Source: an uncultured Lachnospiraceae bacterium (GTDB lineage: Bacteria; Bacillota; Clostridia; Lachnospirales; Lachnospiraceae). From it: 64,000 bases of DNA. Of the stretch, positions 51,881 to 60,932 are shown piece by piece. The notes below the pieces were generated by a model. That model did no database searches. It was not told the origin of the DNA and saw nothing but the letters and a program-made list of their open reading frames with translations. How positions within the stretch are numbered: position 1 is the stretch's first letter; each line of letters begins with the position of its first letter. Made by a program: the position numbers and the translations under genes. Where the stretch lies: contig CALWSG010000045.1 of NCBI GenBank assembly GCA_944384155.1, forward strand, positions 1-64,000, written 5' to 3'.

Positions 51881-53263
51881 ATGAGAGGGTACGGACTGGA
51901 GAATATTGGCAGAGAAGAGATTGCCGGAAAAGAACAAATATTTAATAAATACGAGCTGGTAAAGGAAACAGCCATGGACAGGCTTAAAGGAATTTATCCA
52001 TACGGCACATTTATGCATATGCTGGAGGAGGATATGAAGTCGGAAGACAAAAAAATGGCTCTGGTGTATGCTGATATAAGAAATTTTCGTTATATTAATG
52101 AACGTTTTGGGTATGAAATAGGGGACAGGCTTTTAAGAATGTTTTACAGACTTATAAGGAAGTGTCTTAAGGGCTTTCAGTATTTATCAAGGGTGTATTC
52201 TGACAATATAGTGGCAGTGTGCTATATGGACAATGAAGCAGCGGATGAAGAAAATCTTATATTGTTACAGGAAGGTATTAATGACATAGCATTAAAGCTT
52301 CAGACAAAGTTTATGAATAAAAAAGTGTCAATATGTGCGGGAGTGTGTGTTATTGACGCAGATGTGGCAGATGCACAGACAGCAGTATATAATGCTAACC
52401 TTGCAAGAAAGGAAGCAAAGAAAACTAAAAGCATTACCATGGTAGTGTATGAAAAAAATATTAAGGCAAATTACAATTATAAAATGAAGCTGGCCTCTGA
52501 TTTGCCATTGGCAATTAAAAACAAAGAAATAAAAGTATACTATCAGCCAAAGGTTCAAAGTACTACGGGAAGAGTGGCAGGAGGAGAAGCACTTGTAAGG
52601 TGGCAGAAGCAGGACGGAAGCTTTGTATACCCGGATGAATTTATTCCCTATTTTGAGGAAAGCGGACTTATAGTTGATATTGACTATTATGTGTATAATG
52701 AGGTGTTTAAGAGCATAAAGGCAAGGCTTGAAGCAGGACTTATGGCTGTGCCTGTGTCTATGAACATATCAAGGGTGCATTTGGAAAGCAGTGAGATTAT
52801 ATTGTATATTAAAGGATTGTTTCAAAAATACGGTATTCCGCCGGAATACATTGAGTTTGAGCTGACGGAAAGTGTATACATGGAAAATTATGACAATGCC
52901 ATAAAGCTCATAAGGGAGCTTAAAAGAATGGGGGTAAAGATATCAATGGACGATTTCGGTTCAGGTTATTCCTCATTGAATATGCTAAATAATATTCCCA
53001 TTGATGTTCTGAAAATAGACAAGGTATTTTTGGGAAATAACAGTAAGATGCTTGGCAGCAGTCAGAAGATAATAATACAGTCAGTTGTGGAAATGGCATC
53101 AAAGCTTCATATGAGAACAGTATGTGAAGGTGTGGAGAGCAGTGAGCAAAATGCATTTTTAACCTCAATAGGCTGCGATATGATACAGGGATACTATTAT
53201 GAAAGACCTGTTCCGGAAAACAGCTTTTATGAATATGTAGTAAAACATGAAAAGATAAGTTGA
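51881..53263 (+). CDS. EAL-domain protein with degenerate GGDEF domain
   Basis: 460 residues, no membrane helix. Residues ~45-190 are GGDEF-like (ALVYADIRNFRYINERFG) but the active-site motif reads SRVYSDN, so cyclase activity is unlikely; it may bind GTP or regulate. Residues ~205-455 are an EAL domain with GGEALVRW, NISRVHLE, ELTESVY, DDFGSGYSSLN and KIDKVF, keeping the metal-binding residues of active c-di-GMP phosphodiesterases. Of two adjacent ATGs, 51881 has the better spacing from GGAGG (51871-51875). Its stop codon lies inside the -35 of the next promoter. Confidence 0.85.
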   Translation: MRGYGLENIGREEIAGKEQIFNKYELVKETAMDRLKGIYPYGTFMHMLEEDMKSEDKKMALVYADIRNFRYINERFGYEIGDRLLRMFYRLIRKCLKGFQYLSRVYSDNIVAVCYMDNEAADEENLILLQEGINDIALKLQTKFMNKKVSICAGVCVIDADVADAQTAVYNANLARKEAKKTKSITMVVYEKNIKANYNYKMKLASDLPLAIKNKEIKVYYQPKVQSTTGRVAGGEALVRWQKQDGSFVYPDEFIPYFEESGLIVDIDYYVYNEVFKSIKARLEAGLMAVPVSMNISRVHLESSEIILYIKGLFQKYGIPPEYIEFELTESVYMENYDNAIKLIRELKRMGVKISMDDFGSGYSSLNMLNNIPIDVLKIDKVFLGNNSKMLGSSQKIIIQSVVEMASKLHMRTVCEGVESSEQNAFLTSIGCDMIQGYYYERPVPENSFYEYVVKHEKIS

Positions 53264-53288
53264 CATAAGGGAGTTTACATTGTATACT
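53260..53288 (+). promoter_or_regulatory. promoter of the queuosine operon
   Basis: TTGACA (53260-53265), 17 bp, TATACT (53283-53288). The TGA inside the -35 is the stop codon of the EAL gene. Predicted start ~53295. Confidence 0.75.
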
Positions 53289-53338
53289 TTCACCTGATAA
53301 GAATTGAACCGGCAAGCCGGAGATAAATAATGAAATAA

Positions 53339-53380
53339 GACAGTTCGTTTGTACCATCCTGTCTATAAACAAAACCAGGA
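53339..53380 (+). promoter_or_regulatory. preQ1-I riboswitch aptamer
   Basis: P1 stem GACAG / CTGTC encloses a loop ending ACCATC, and is followed by the A-rich tail TATAAACAAAACCAGGA, the compact pseudoknot layout of preQ1-I aptamers (compare the known tail TTAACAAAACAAGG). It precedes queD-queE-folE-queC-queF, exactly the genes that make preQ1. Together with the downstream terminator it should turn the operon off when preQ1 is plentiful. Confidence 0.82.
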
Positions 53381-53422
53381 CTATTATGATGCAGTGTAAA
53401 ATGTATATCATTGTGCATATAT

Positions 53423-53451
53423 AGGCTTGGTGCGAAGGTGCCAAGCCTTTT
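53423..53451 (+). terminator. riboswitch-controlled terminator
   Basis: AGGCTTGGTGC / GTGCCAAGCCT stem (11 bp including G-U pairs), loop GAAG, then TTTATATATT. It lies between the preQ1 aptamer and queD. Confidence 0.75.
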
Positions 53452-53486
53452 ATATATTAACTTTCAATATAAGAATGGAGCAGCTT

Positions 53487-53912
53487 ATGTATGTATTAAA
53501 AACAGAAAATAATTTTGATTCGGCACATTTTCTGTCAGGCTATGATGGAAAGTGTAAAAATATACATGGTCACAGGTGGGTAGTGGAAATAGAGGTTATG
53601 AGTGAAAAGCTGAAATCAGACAGGCAGTTAAGAGGAATGTGTGTAGATTTTTCCACATTAAAGGCAGAGCTTAAGGAGGAGACAGATTATCTTGACCATG
53701 CTCTTATTATAGAGAGAGGCTCACTTAGGGAAAAATCCATGGAGGTGCTGTTTGAAGAAGGCTTTAACCTTAAGGTGGTTGACTTCAGACCTACGGCAGA
53801 AAATTTGGCAAAGTATTTCTATGAGAGATTTAAGGACAGAGGGTATATGGTAAAATGTGCTACTGTGTACGAAACACCTTCAAACTGTGCCAGCTATTAT
53901 GAAGAATTTTAA
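53487..53912 (+). CDS. queD: 6-carboxy-5,6,7,8-tetrahydropterin synthase
   Basis: 141 residues, QueD/PTPS fold. Zinc ligands His14, His27 and His29 (DSAHFL and NIHGHRW) and catalytic Cys23 are present. It converts dihydroneopterin triphosphate to CPH4, the second step to preQ1. ATG 53487 follows GGAG (53477-53480); the frame runs further upstream into the terminator and is not used. First gene after the riboswitch. Confidence 0.93.
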   Translation: MYVLKTENNFDSAHFLSGYDGKCKNIHGHRWVVEIEVMSEKLKSDRQLRGMCVDFSTLKAELKEETDYLDHALIIERGSLREKSMEVLFEEGFNLKVVDFRPTAENLAKYFYERFKDRGYMVKCATVYETPSNCASYYEEF

Positions 53913-53950
53913 AGCATTGTGGTACAGTGGGAAGGAAAAGAGAGGAAGCC

Positions 53951-54619
53951 ATGAGTAAATACAAGGTAGTTGAAAAATTTGTAAGCATAAACGGAGAGGG
54001 AAAGAGGGCAGGTCAGCTTGCAGCTTTTGTAAGGTTTAAAGGCTGCAATTTAAGGTGCGGCTACTGTGACACAAAGTGGGCAAATGATAAGAATGCTCCA
54101 TTTACTTATATGACAGACAGAGAGATATTTGATTATGTTAAGCATACGGGAGTTAAAAACTGTACTCTTACCGGGGGGGAGCCGTTGCTTCAGGAGGGAA
54201 TGGAAGCCTTGCTCAGGCTTTTGTCCGAAAATAAAGATTTGAGCATAGAGATAGAAACTAACGGAAGCATAGACATTTCACCCTTTAGAGATATTTCCGA
54301 CAGAATATCATTTACCATGGATTACAAACAGCCGTCAAGCGGAATGGAAGGATATATGTGCCTGTCAAACTTTAATATTCTAAAAAGCAGGGATACGGTT
54401 AAGTTTGTTTCGGGAACCATGGAGGATCTTGAGAGGGCAAAGGAGATAATGGAAAAATACAAGCTGCGAGGAAAATGCGGAGTATATATAAGTCCTGTGT
54501 TTGGCAGTATAGAGCCTTCACAGATAGTTGAATTTATGGTGTCAAACAAAATGAATGATGTTAATATTCAGCTTCAGATGCATAAGTTTATCTGGGAGCC
54601 GGACAAAAAAGGAGTATAG
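53951..54619 (+). CDS. queE: 7-carboxy-7-deazaguanine synthase (radical SAM)
   Basis: 222 residues. Radical SAM cluster GCNLRCGYCD (CxxxCxxC, Cys32, Cys36, Cys39) and glycine-rich TGGEPLLQEG. It contracts CPH4 to 7-carboxy-7-deazaguanine. The N-terminal ESINGEG-type motif reads VSINGEGKRAGQLAAFVR. ATG 53951 with AGGAAG upstream was chosen over an in-frame ATG eight codons earlier. Confidence 0.94.
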   Translation: MSKYKVVEKFVSINGEGKRAGQLAAFVRFKGCNLRCGYCDTKWANDKNAPFTYMTDREIFDYVKHTGVKNCTLTGGEPLLQEGMEALLRLLSENKDLSIEIETNGSIDISPFRDISDRISFTMDYKQPSSGMEGYMCLSNFNILKSRDTVKFVSGTMEDLERAKEIMEKYKLRGKCGVYISPVFGSIEPSQIVEFMVSNKMNDVNIQLQMHKFIWEPDKKGV

Positions 54620-54656
54620 CTTATTTTATAAAAACGAGAAAGGCATGGTATGAGTC

Positions 54657-55241
54657 ATGAAAAAAATAGACAGTGAGGCAGTAAAGTATCATATCAAAGG
54701 ACTGCTTGAGGCAATAGGAGAAAACCCTGACAGGGAGGGACTTAAGGAGACTCCGGACAGAGTGGCAAGAATGTATGAGGAGGTGTTTGAAGGGATAAAA
54801 TATACAAATCATGAAATCGCACAAATGTTTAATAAAACTTTTGAGGAGGATTTGGAGTTTCTTCCGTCAGGCCAGGATATGATAGTGGTAAGAGATATTG
54901 ATATTTTCAGCTATTGCGAGCATCATCTGGCTTTAATGTATGATATGAAGGTGACGGTTGCTTATGTTCCAAACGGAAAGGTTATAGGGCTTAGCAAGAT
55001 AGCGAGAATAGCAGATATGGTATCAAAGAGGCTCCAGCTTCAGGAGAGGATAGGAACTGACATAGCAGATATAATGACTGAGGTTACAGGTTCTAAGGAC
55101 GTTGCAGTACTTATTGAGGGATGCCATAGCTGTATGAGTGCAAGGGGTATAAAAAAATCAAATGCCAAAACATATACAACAACCTTTAGAGGGAAATTTA
55201 AGGAGGATACAAATCTCCAAATGAGAATATACAGTAAATAA
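54657..55241 (+). CDS. folE: GTP cyclohydrolase I
   Basis: 194 residues, type IA enzyme. Zinc site [10 protein letters not shown] (Cys87, His90) and the distal [12 protein letters not shown]. It makes 7,8-dihydroneopterin triphosphate from GTP, the shared entry point to preQ1 and folate. Its place inside the preQ1 operon marks it as the queuosine-dedicated copy or one shared with folate synthesis. Confidence 0.94.
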   Translation: MKKIDSEAVKYHIKGLLEAIGENPDREGLKETPDRVARMYEEVFEGIKYTNHEIAQMFNKTFEEDLEFLPSGQDMIVVRDIDIFSYCEHHLALMYDMKVTVAYVPNGKVIGLSKIARIADMVSKRLQLQERIGTDIADIMTEVTGSKDVAVLIEGCHSCMSARGIKKSNAKTYTTTFRGKFKEDTNLQMRIYSK

Positions 55242-55271
55242 ATTTTAAATACACAGCAAAGAGGTAAAAGT

Positions 55272-55952
55272 ATGAGAGCATTAGTTTTATTCAGCGGAGG
55301 AGTTGACAGTACAACATGTCTTGCCATGGCAATAGATAAATACGGAAAAGACAACGTAACCGCATTGTCCGTATCATATGGGCAAAAGCATACAAAGGAA
55401 ATAGAGGCATCGGATAGAATAGGAAAGTATTACGGAGTGGAGCATATTTACCTTGACCTTGAAAAAATATTTCAGTATAGTGACTGCTCTCTTTTGAGTC
55501 ATTCAGATAAGGAAATACCAAAGGAATCGTATTCAGAGCAGTTAAAACACACACAGGGTTCACCTGTAAGTACTTATGTTCCTTTCAGAAACGGATTGTT
55601 TTTATCATCAGCAGCAAGCATAGCACTGTCAAGAGACTGTGATGTAATATATTACGGAGCTCATGCAGATGATGCAGCAGGGAATGCATATCCTGACTGC
55701 TCGTCAGATTTCAATAAGGCAATGGGAGACGCTATATATATAGGCAGCGGAAACCGCCTTAAAATAGAAGCCCCGTTTGTAAATATGACAAAAGCAGAGG
55801 TTGTGGCAATAGGCTTAAAGCTTAAGGTTCCTTATGAATATACATGGAGCTGCTATGAGGGAAAGGATAAGCCTTGCGGCGTGTGCGGAACCTGTATAGA
55901 CAGAAGGGAAGCCTTTAAGGCAAACGGAATAGTGGAGAATTGGGATAAATAA
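55272..55952 (+). CDS. queC: 7-cyano-7-deazaguanine synthase
   Basis: 226 residues. ATP PP-loop [15 protein letters not shown] (residues 5-19) and a zinc site near the C terminus, [16 protein letters not shown]. It converts 7-carboxy-7-deazaguanine plus ammonia to preQ0 using ATP. RBS AGAGG; queF follows after 22 bp. Confidence 0.95.
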   Translation: MRALVLFSGGVDSTTCLAMAIDKYGKDNVTALSVSYGQKHTKEIEASDRIGKYYGVEHIYLDLEKIFQYSDCSLLSHSDKEIPKESYSEQLKHTQGSPVSTYVPFRNGLFLSSAASIALSRDCDVIYYGAHADDAAGNAYPDCSSDFNKAMGDAIYIGSGNRLKIEAPFVNMTKAEVVAIGLKLKVPYEYTWSCYEGKDKPCGVCGTCIDRREAFKANGIVENWDK

Positions 55953-55974
55953 TAAGAATAGAATGGAGATAGAA

Positions 55975-56472
55975 ATGAGCGGAAGAAGCAAAGAAGAAAC
56001 AGAGGGAATAACCCTTTTAGGCAATCAGGGAACAAAATATCCTGACAATTATGCTCCGGAGGTTTTGGAAACATTTATAAATAAGCATCAGGATAACGAT
56101 TATTTTGTAAAGTTTAACTGTCCTGAGTTTACAAGTCTTTGTCCCATAACAGGGCAGCCGGATTTTGCCACCATCACTATATCCTATGTGCCTGATATAA
56201 AGATGGTTGAGAGCAAATCTCTTAAATTATATCTTTTCAGCTTTAGAAATCACGGTGACTTCCATGAGGACTGTGTAAACATTATTATGAAGGATTTAAT
56301 AAAGCTTATGGAGCCTAAGTATATAGAGGTATGGGGGAAATTTACTCCCAGAGGGGGGATATCAATAGACCCATACTGCAATTACGGAAAGCCCGGAACG
56401 AAATGGGAAAACATGGCAGAAAGCCGTATGGCAAACCATGATATGTACCCTGAAAAGGTGGACAACAGATAG
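55975..56472 (+). CDS. queF: NADPH-dependent 7-cyano-7-deazaguanine reductase
   Basis: 165 residues, the short (type I, YkvM-like) QueF. Catalytic Cys and Asp lie in [31 protein letters not shown] is the conserved substrate/NADPH segment. It reduces the preQ0 nitrile to preQ1, completing the pathway. ATG 55975 follows GGAG; an in-frame ATG four codons earlier overlaps that site. Confidence 0.95.
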   Translation: MSGRSKEETEGITLLGNQGTKYPDNYAPEVLETFINKHQDNDYFVKFNCPEFTSLCPITGQPDFATITISYVPDIKMVESKSLKLYLFSFRNHGDFHEDCVNIIMKDLIKLMEPKYIEVWGKFTPRGGISIDPYCNYGKPGTKWENMAESRMANHDMYPEKVDNR

Positions 56473-56528
56473 TATATATGATAAAATCAATATTAACCTA
56501 TAGGAAAGAAAAGACGGAGGTATGAAAA

Positions 56529-57413
56529 GTGGCTAAAGTAGCAATTACTACAGACAGCAACAGTGGAATTACTCAGGAGCAGGCAAAGGAGCTGGGAGTG
56601 TTTGTTCTCCCGATGCCATTTATTATAGGAGAAGAAACATATTATGAGGATATTACCCTTACTCAGGAGAAGTTTTATGAAAAGCTTAAGGAGGATATAA
56701 ACATATCCACAACACAGCCTTCGCCGGAGTCGGTATTAAAGCTTTGGGACAGTGTTTTAAAGGAGTATGACAGCATTATCCACATTCCTATGTCAAGCGG
56801 GTTATCAGGCTCATGTCAGACGGCAGTAATGCTTTCAAAGGATGATAAGTATGAGGGACGTGTGTTTGTTGCAGATAATCAAAGGATATCTGTTACACAG
56901 AGACAGTCTGTTATAGATGCAAAGGCAATGGCTGATAAGGGCATGGAAGCAGAGGAAATTTATAATATTCTGATTCGTGATAAGCTGGAGGCAAGCATTT
57001 ATATTATGCTGGATACTCTTAAATACTTAAAAAAAGGCGGAAGAATAACACCTGCGGCGGCTGCACTGGGAACAATATTAAGGCTTAAGCCTGTACTTCA
57101 GATTCAGGGAGAAAAGCTTGATGCATTCGCAAAGGCAAGAACAATAAACCAGGCAAAGTCAATGATGATAAATGCCATAAAAGCAGATATTGAGAAAAGA
57201 TTTGGAGCAGATATGAATAACACATGGTTCCAAATTGCCCACACGGAAAATTATCAGGAGGCTCTTAACTTTAAGAGAGAAATACTGGCAGCATTTCCGG
57301 GGTATCCTCAGGAGGATATAGTTATAAACCCATTGTCCTTAAGCGTTTCATGTCATATAGGACCGGGGGCACTGGCATTTGCAATTACAAAGAAAACAAA
57401 AGAGTTACAGTAA
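56529..57413 (+). CDS. DegV family fatty-acid-binding protein
   Basis: 294 residues. DegV/DUF194 fold: TDSNSGITQEQAKELGV near the start, STTQPSPESV (fatty-acid headgroup Ser/Thr), IPMSSGLSGSCQTA and LKYLKKGGRI. DegV-type (FakB) proteins carry fatty acids for phosphorylation by FakA. GTG start at 56529 with GGAGG upstream. An overlapping ATG at 56522 gives only a 4-codon ORF. A terminator follows. Confidence 0.9.
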   Translation: MAKVAITTDSNSGITQEQAKELGVFVLPMPFIIGEETYYEDITLTQEKFYEKLKEDINISTTQPSPESVLKLWDSVLKEYDSIIHIPMSSGLSGSCQTAVMLSKDDKYEGRVFVADNQRISVTQRQSVIDAKAMADKGMEAEEIYNILIRDKLEASIYIMLDTLKYLKKGGRITPAAAALGTILRLKPVLQIQGEKLDAFAKARTINQAKSMMINAIKADIEKRFGADMNNTWFQIAHTENYQEALNFKREILAAFPGYPQEDIVINPLSLSVSCHIGPGALAFAITKKTKELQ

Positions 57414-57430
57414 CCATATAAGAAAAATAT

Positions 57431-57466
57431 AGCCATACCTCCAAAGCAATGGTATGGCTATTCTTT
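57431..57466 (+). terminator. terminator after degV gene
   Basis: Perfect 9-bp stem AGCCATACC / GGTATGGCT, then ATTCTTTATTT. Confidence 0.8.
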
Positions 57467-57478
57467 ATTTGAGGAAAA

Positions 57479-59269
57479 ATGAAAGCATTATTAATAGCAA
57501 TAAACGCAAAATATATACATTCAAACCTTGCAGTATACAGCTTAAAGTCTTACTGTGAGGAAAAGGGACATATAGAGGGAATAGAGCTTTTTGAGACAAC
57601 TATTAACAACAGGCTTGAGGATATACTTAATGAAATATATGAAAGAAGGCCTGATATAGCAGCATTTTCCTGCTATATATGGAATATAGAATATGTGTAC
57701 AGACTTATACCGGAGCTAAGAAAGCTGCTGCCCGGAATACATATATGGCTTGGTGGACCTGAGGTATCTTATAGCCCTGATAAGGTGCTCAAGAAATTGC
57801 CGCAGGCAGAGCTTGTTATGTGCGGCGAGGGGGAAGAAACTTTTTTAAGCCTGTGCAGGATTTATAATTTGTGGCAGGATAGCAAAAAAGAAGAAGAATT
57901 TAAGGAAGCACTTTCACAGGATATAGAGGGTATAGCCTACAGGAGGGGGAACAGGGAGTTTATTAAAACAGGTGACAGAAAGCCCGCCGATTTAAGCAGT
58001 ATTCCTTTTCCTTATAAGGATATTGATAATCTTGAAAACAGGATTATATATTATGAGAGCAGCAGAGGCTGTCCATTTTCATGCAGCTATTGTCTGTCAT
58101 CAGTGGAAAAACAAATAAGGTTTAGGGATATTGAGCTTGTAAAGGAAGAGCTGCAATTTTTCTTAGACAAAAAGGTTCCCCTTGTAAAATTCGTGGACAG
58201 AACCTTTAACTGCAAAAAATCTCATGCCATGGCTATATGGCAGTATATATATGACCATGATAACGGAGTAACAAGATTTCATTTTGAGGTTGGGGCAGAC
58301 CTTATGACTGATGACGAGATAGAGCTTATTAGCAAAATGAGACCGGGACTTATTCAGTTAGAGATAGGCATACAGTCTGTAAACAGTGATACAATACGGG
58401 AGATACGGCGTACAATGAATTTGTCTAAGGCAAAAGAGGCAGTGGAGAGGATAAGGGAAAAGGGAAATATACATCAGCATCTTGATTTAATTGCAGGGCT
58501 GCCCTATGAAGATTACGGCTCCTTTATAAAATCCTTTAATCAGGTATACAATATGAAGCCTAATCAGCTTCAGCTTGGCTTTCTAAAGGTTCTTACAGGT
58601 TCCTATATGGCTAATAATACGGAAAGGTATGGAATGGCATACAAGGAGTTTCCGCCGTACGAAGTATTGTATACTAAATGGCTGTCATATGACGAAATAC
58701 TTAAGCTTAAGCTGGTGGAGGAAGCGGTGGAAATATATTATAACAGCGGACAGTTTAAATATACGGTAAAATTCCTTGAGAATTATTTTTATGAGCCTTT
58801 TAAGATGTATTATGAGATTGGGAAATATTATAAGGACAGATTCCCAAGCAATATTAAGCATTCAAGAATAGACAGGTACAATATTCTTAATAATTATTTT
58901 CAGGAAAAGGAGAAGTCCCCTGAAAGAATAAAGCTATTCAGGGAGCTTATGACATATGATATTTACTTAAGGGAAAATATACACACAAGACCGCCATTTG
59001 CCGTTTCTATGGATAAATACAGGGAAGAAATCCGTGTAATTGCAAGGGAAATGGAGCTTACAAGGTCAGAGCATATAGAGCCTGCCAGTGATGATATTAT
59101 AAAATTTTTAGAGGAAAACGGCGGACTTTCTTCCGTAAAAAGGGTAAGCAGTGAGAGAATAAAGGGGAGATATTTCGTGTTTGACTATAAAAACAGAAAT
59201 CCTCTCACGGGAGACGGAAGCTGTCTGATGTATTGCTGCGTGCCGGAAGGAGGAAATAAAAATGCTTAA
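57479..59269 (+). CDS. B12-binding domain radical SAM protein (DUF4080 family)
   Basis: 596 residues. Cobalamin-binding Rossmann domain (~1-140, IHIWLGGPEVSYSP), radical SAM core with RGCPFSCSYCLSS (CxxxCxxC) at about residue 197-207, and a C-terminal DUF4080 region. Members of this group have no firmly assigned substrate; tRNA or small-molecule methylation is possible. RBS GAGG. It overlaps the next gene by 8 bp. Confidence 0.88.
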   Translation: MKALLIAINAKYIHSNLAVYSLKSYCEEKGHIEGIELFETTINNRLEDILNEIYERRPDIAAFSCYIWNIEYVYRLIPELRKLLPGIHIWLGGPEVSYSPDKVLKKLPQAELVMCGEGEETFLSLCRIYNLWQDSKKEEEFKEALSQDIEGIAYRRGNREFIKTGDRKPADLSSIPFPYKDIDNLENRIIYYESSRGCPFSCSYCLSSVEKQIRFRDIELVKEELQFFLDKKVPLVKFVDRTFNCKKSHAMAIWQYIYDHDNGVTRFHFEVGADLMTDDEIELISKMRPGLIQLEIGIQSVNSDTIREIRRTMNLSKAKEAVERIREKGNIHQHLDLIAGLPYEDYGSFIKSFNQVYNMKPNQLQLGFLKVLTGSYMANNTERYGMAYKEFPPYEVLYTKWLSYDEILKLKLVEEAVEIYYNSGQFKYTVKFLENYFYEPFKMYYEIGKYYKDRFPSNIKHSRIDRYNILNNYFQEKEKSPERIKLFRELMTYDIYLRENIHTRPPFAVSMDKYREEIRVIAREMELTRSEHIEPASDDIIKFLEENGGLSSVKRVSSERIKGRYFVFDYKNRNPLTGDGSCLMYCCVPEGGNKNA

Positions 59270-59969
59270 GGATTACATAGTGATTGACCTTGAGACAACA
59301 GGCCTTAACCCTAAGCTTGACAAAATAATAGAGATAGGTGCAGTCAAGGTAAAGGGAGGAAAGGTAGAGTCAATATATGAAACATTTGTAAATCCGGGCA
59401 GAATTATACCGGAGAGAATAACAGAGGTAACGGGAATTACGGATATTATGGTTAAGGATGCGCCATATATAGAGGAAATAATAGGAGACTTTATAGAGTA
59501 CACGGAAAATCTCAGCATAATAGGTCATAATCTTATGTTTGATTATGGATTTTTAAAGCACAATGCCATAAACAATAATTTTACTTTTGACAGAATGGGA
59601 ATAGACACACTTAAAATAGCAAGGGTATATTTAAGTGATTTAGAGAGCAGAAGACTTGACAGCCTTTGTGAATATTTTCATATATCAGATGAAAACCACC
59701 ACAGGGCAGTAAATGATGCGGCGGCAACAAGAGAGCTGTATCAGATACTTTGCACCCGGTATGAGAAGGATAACATTGAATTTAAGCCATATGAGCTTAT
59801 ATATAAGGCAAAGAAGCAAAGCCCCATAACTGAAAAGCAGGCTAAATACTTAAAAGACCTTATATCCTGCCACGGCATTAATCCGGAGTATGATGTTAAT
59901 AAGCTTACAAAAAATGAAGCGTCAAGAATAATAGATAAGATAATTCTTGAATATGGAAGGATTTTCTGA
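59262..59969 (+). CDS. 3'-5' exonuclease, DnaQ-like (DEDDh)
   Basis: 235 residues. DEDDh nuclease with Exo I VIDLETTG (Asp9, Glu11), Exo II IGHNLMFDYGFL and Exo III HHRAVNDAAA. The last ~50 residues (ITEKQAKYLKDLI...LTKNEASRIIDKII) form a small helical module seen attached to other DNA-processing proteins. Probably proofreading or repair; a polymerase partner is not evident. It starts inside the radical SAM gene (8-bp overlap, RBS GGAGG). Confidence 0.87.
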   Translation: MLKDYIVIDLETTGLNPKLDKIIEIGAVKVKGGKVESIYETFVNPGRIIPERITEVTGITDIMVKDAPYIEEIIGDFIEYTENLSIIGHNLMFDYGFLKHNAINNNFTFDRMGIDTLKIARVYLSDLESRRLDSLCEYFHISDENHHRAVNDAAATRELYQILCTRYEKDNIEFKPYELIYKAKKQSPITEKQAKYLKDLISCHGINPEYDVNKLTKNEASRIIDKIILEYGRIF

Positions 59970-59997
59970 TATAATCAAAAAAATTCTTAGGTGAGTC

Positions 59998-60630
59998 CTA
60001 TTCCTTGGGGAGGGCTGCATTATAAAGCTCATTTAAGGCGTTTATAATAGGAGACTTCATAAGAGAGTCCAGCTTTTGTGCAATATCTGTAAGCTCAGGT
60101 ATTTTATGAGAGAGACCTAAAGATATGTAAATATTTCCAAGGAGTATATAGGTAGACTTTAAGTCTGAGCCTGAGGAAACGGAAAATTCAAGAACTGTTT
60201 GGGCATCATCTAAGTGTCCTGAATTATATAGGGCTTCTCCGTATTGATGCAGAGTTTTAATCATGGTGACAAAGTTTTCATCATATTCATTAAGGGCAGA
60301 AAGATTTGCTGCACCGTACATGAGCTTAAGCTCAGTAGAGGTTTTTCCCGTAAGGTTTAAGATACGCTTCTCCTTAAGGGATAAAAGCAGTTCCTCAGCC
60401 TCCTTAACGGAAGCATCAGAATATTTGTTAATAGGAAATGTATCATAAGGTATTACTATATAAGTAATGGTATCAAGATTTTTACGGCGTGAAAAGTTAG
60501 CTTCACTTTCACGGCTCCAAAAATCCTTTTCCTTTTTTTCCTGTATTTTTTCTGATTTTCTTCTCTCATATGTAAACCATATGATGAAAATCAGAAAGCA
60601 TATGAATATTGGAAAATCAGAAACAGACAT
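59998..60630 (-). CDS. membrane-anchored TPR-like protein of unknown function
   Basis: 210 residues. One N-terminal helix (FPIFICFLIFIIWFTYE) followed by a charged cytoplasmic region and helices resembling tetratricopeptide repeats (YGEALYNSGHLDDAQTVLEFS, YILLGNIYISLGLSHKI). No named family recognised. ATG 60630 follows AAAGGA; the frame extends 32 codons further upstream without a better RBS. Divergent from a 35-residue membrane peptide gene. Confidence 0.7.
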   Translation of the reverse strand: MSVSDFPIFICFLIFIIWFTYERRKSEKIQEKKEKDFWSRESEANFSRRKNLDTITYIVIPYDTFPINKYSDASVKEAEELLLSLKEKRILNLTGKTSTELKLMYGAANLSALNEYDENFVTMIKTLHQYGEALYNSGHLDDAQTVLEFSVSSGSDLKSTYILLGNIYISLGLSHKIPELTDIAQKLDSLMKSPIINALNELYNAALPKE

Positions 60631-60710
60631 TATTTCAATCCTTTCGTTATAAGCATAGCACTGCCCCATCATAATGAAAGCAGTATAGCATTTGTCGTTG
60701 TTTGTGTCTG

Positions 60711-60752
60711 TGTGCACTTGACACAAAACCGGTTATGTATAAAAAGTGCACA
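60711..60752. repeat. 9-bp inverted repeat in divergent promoter region
   Basis: TGTGCACTT (60711-60719) and AAGTGCACA (60744-60752) are exact reverse complements. Between them lie TTGACA (60718-60723) and the palindrome AACCGGTT (60727-60734). The TGTGCA core also occurs in the sRNA operators at 42951-43224. Confidence 0.55.
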
Positions 60753-60767
60753 GAAATGAGGTTTATT

Positions 60768-60875
60768 ATGTTTAATATTTATAACAAAAAGCAGAGAAGA
60801 ACATTTACAATTATAATATGCTTAGTGCTTATACTTGCAATGGTTCTCACAACTGTTTTGGCTGCTATAAGCTGA
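60768..60875 (+). CDS. 35-residue single-pass membrane peptide
   Basis: Starts MFNIYNKKQRRTFTIII and ends TTVLAAIS: a basic N terminus and one membrane helix, stop at 60873-60875. A GAGG ribosome-binding site lies 6 bases before the ATG. Size and layout resemble DUF4044 or Prli42-type small membrane proteins of Firmicutes, but identity is not certain. It stands alone between divergent and downstream genes. Confidence 0.6.
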   Translation: MFNIYNKKQRRTFTIIICLVLILAMVLTTVLAAIS

Positions 60876-60932
60876 TACATTAATAATTGTAATAATAAAC
60901 AGGTAAGATGTCAACAAAAAGGCGATTAGTAT

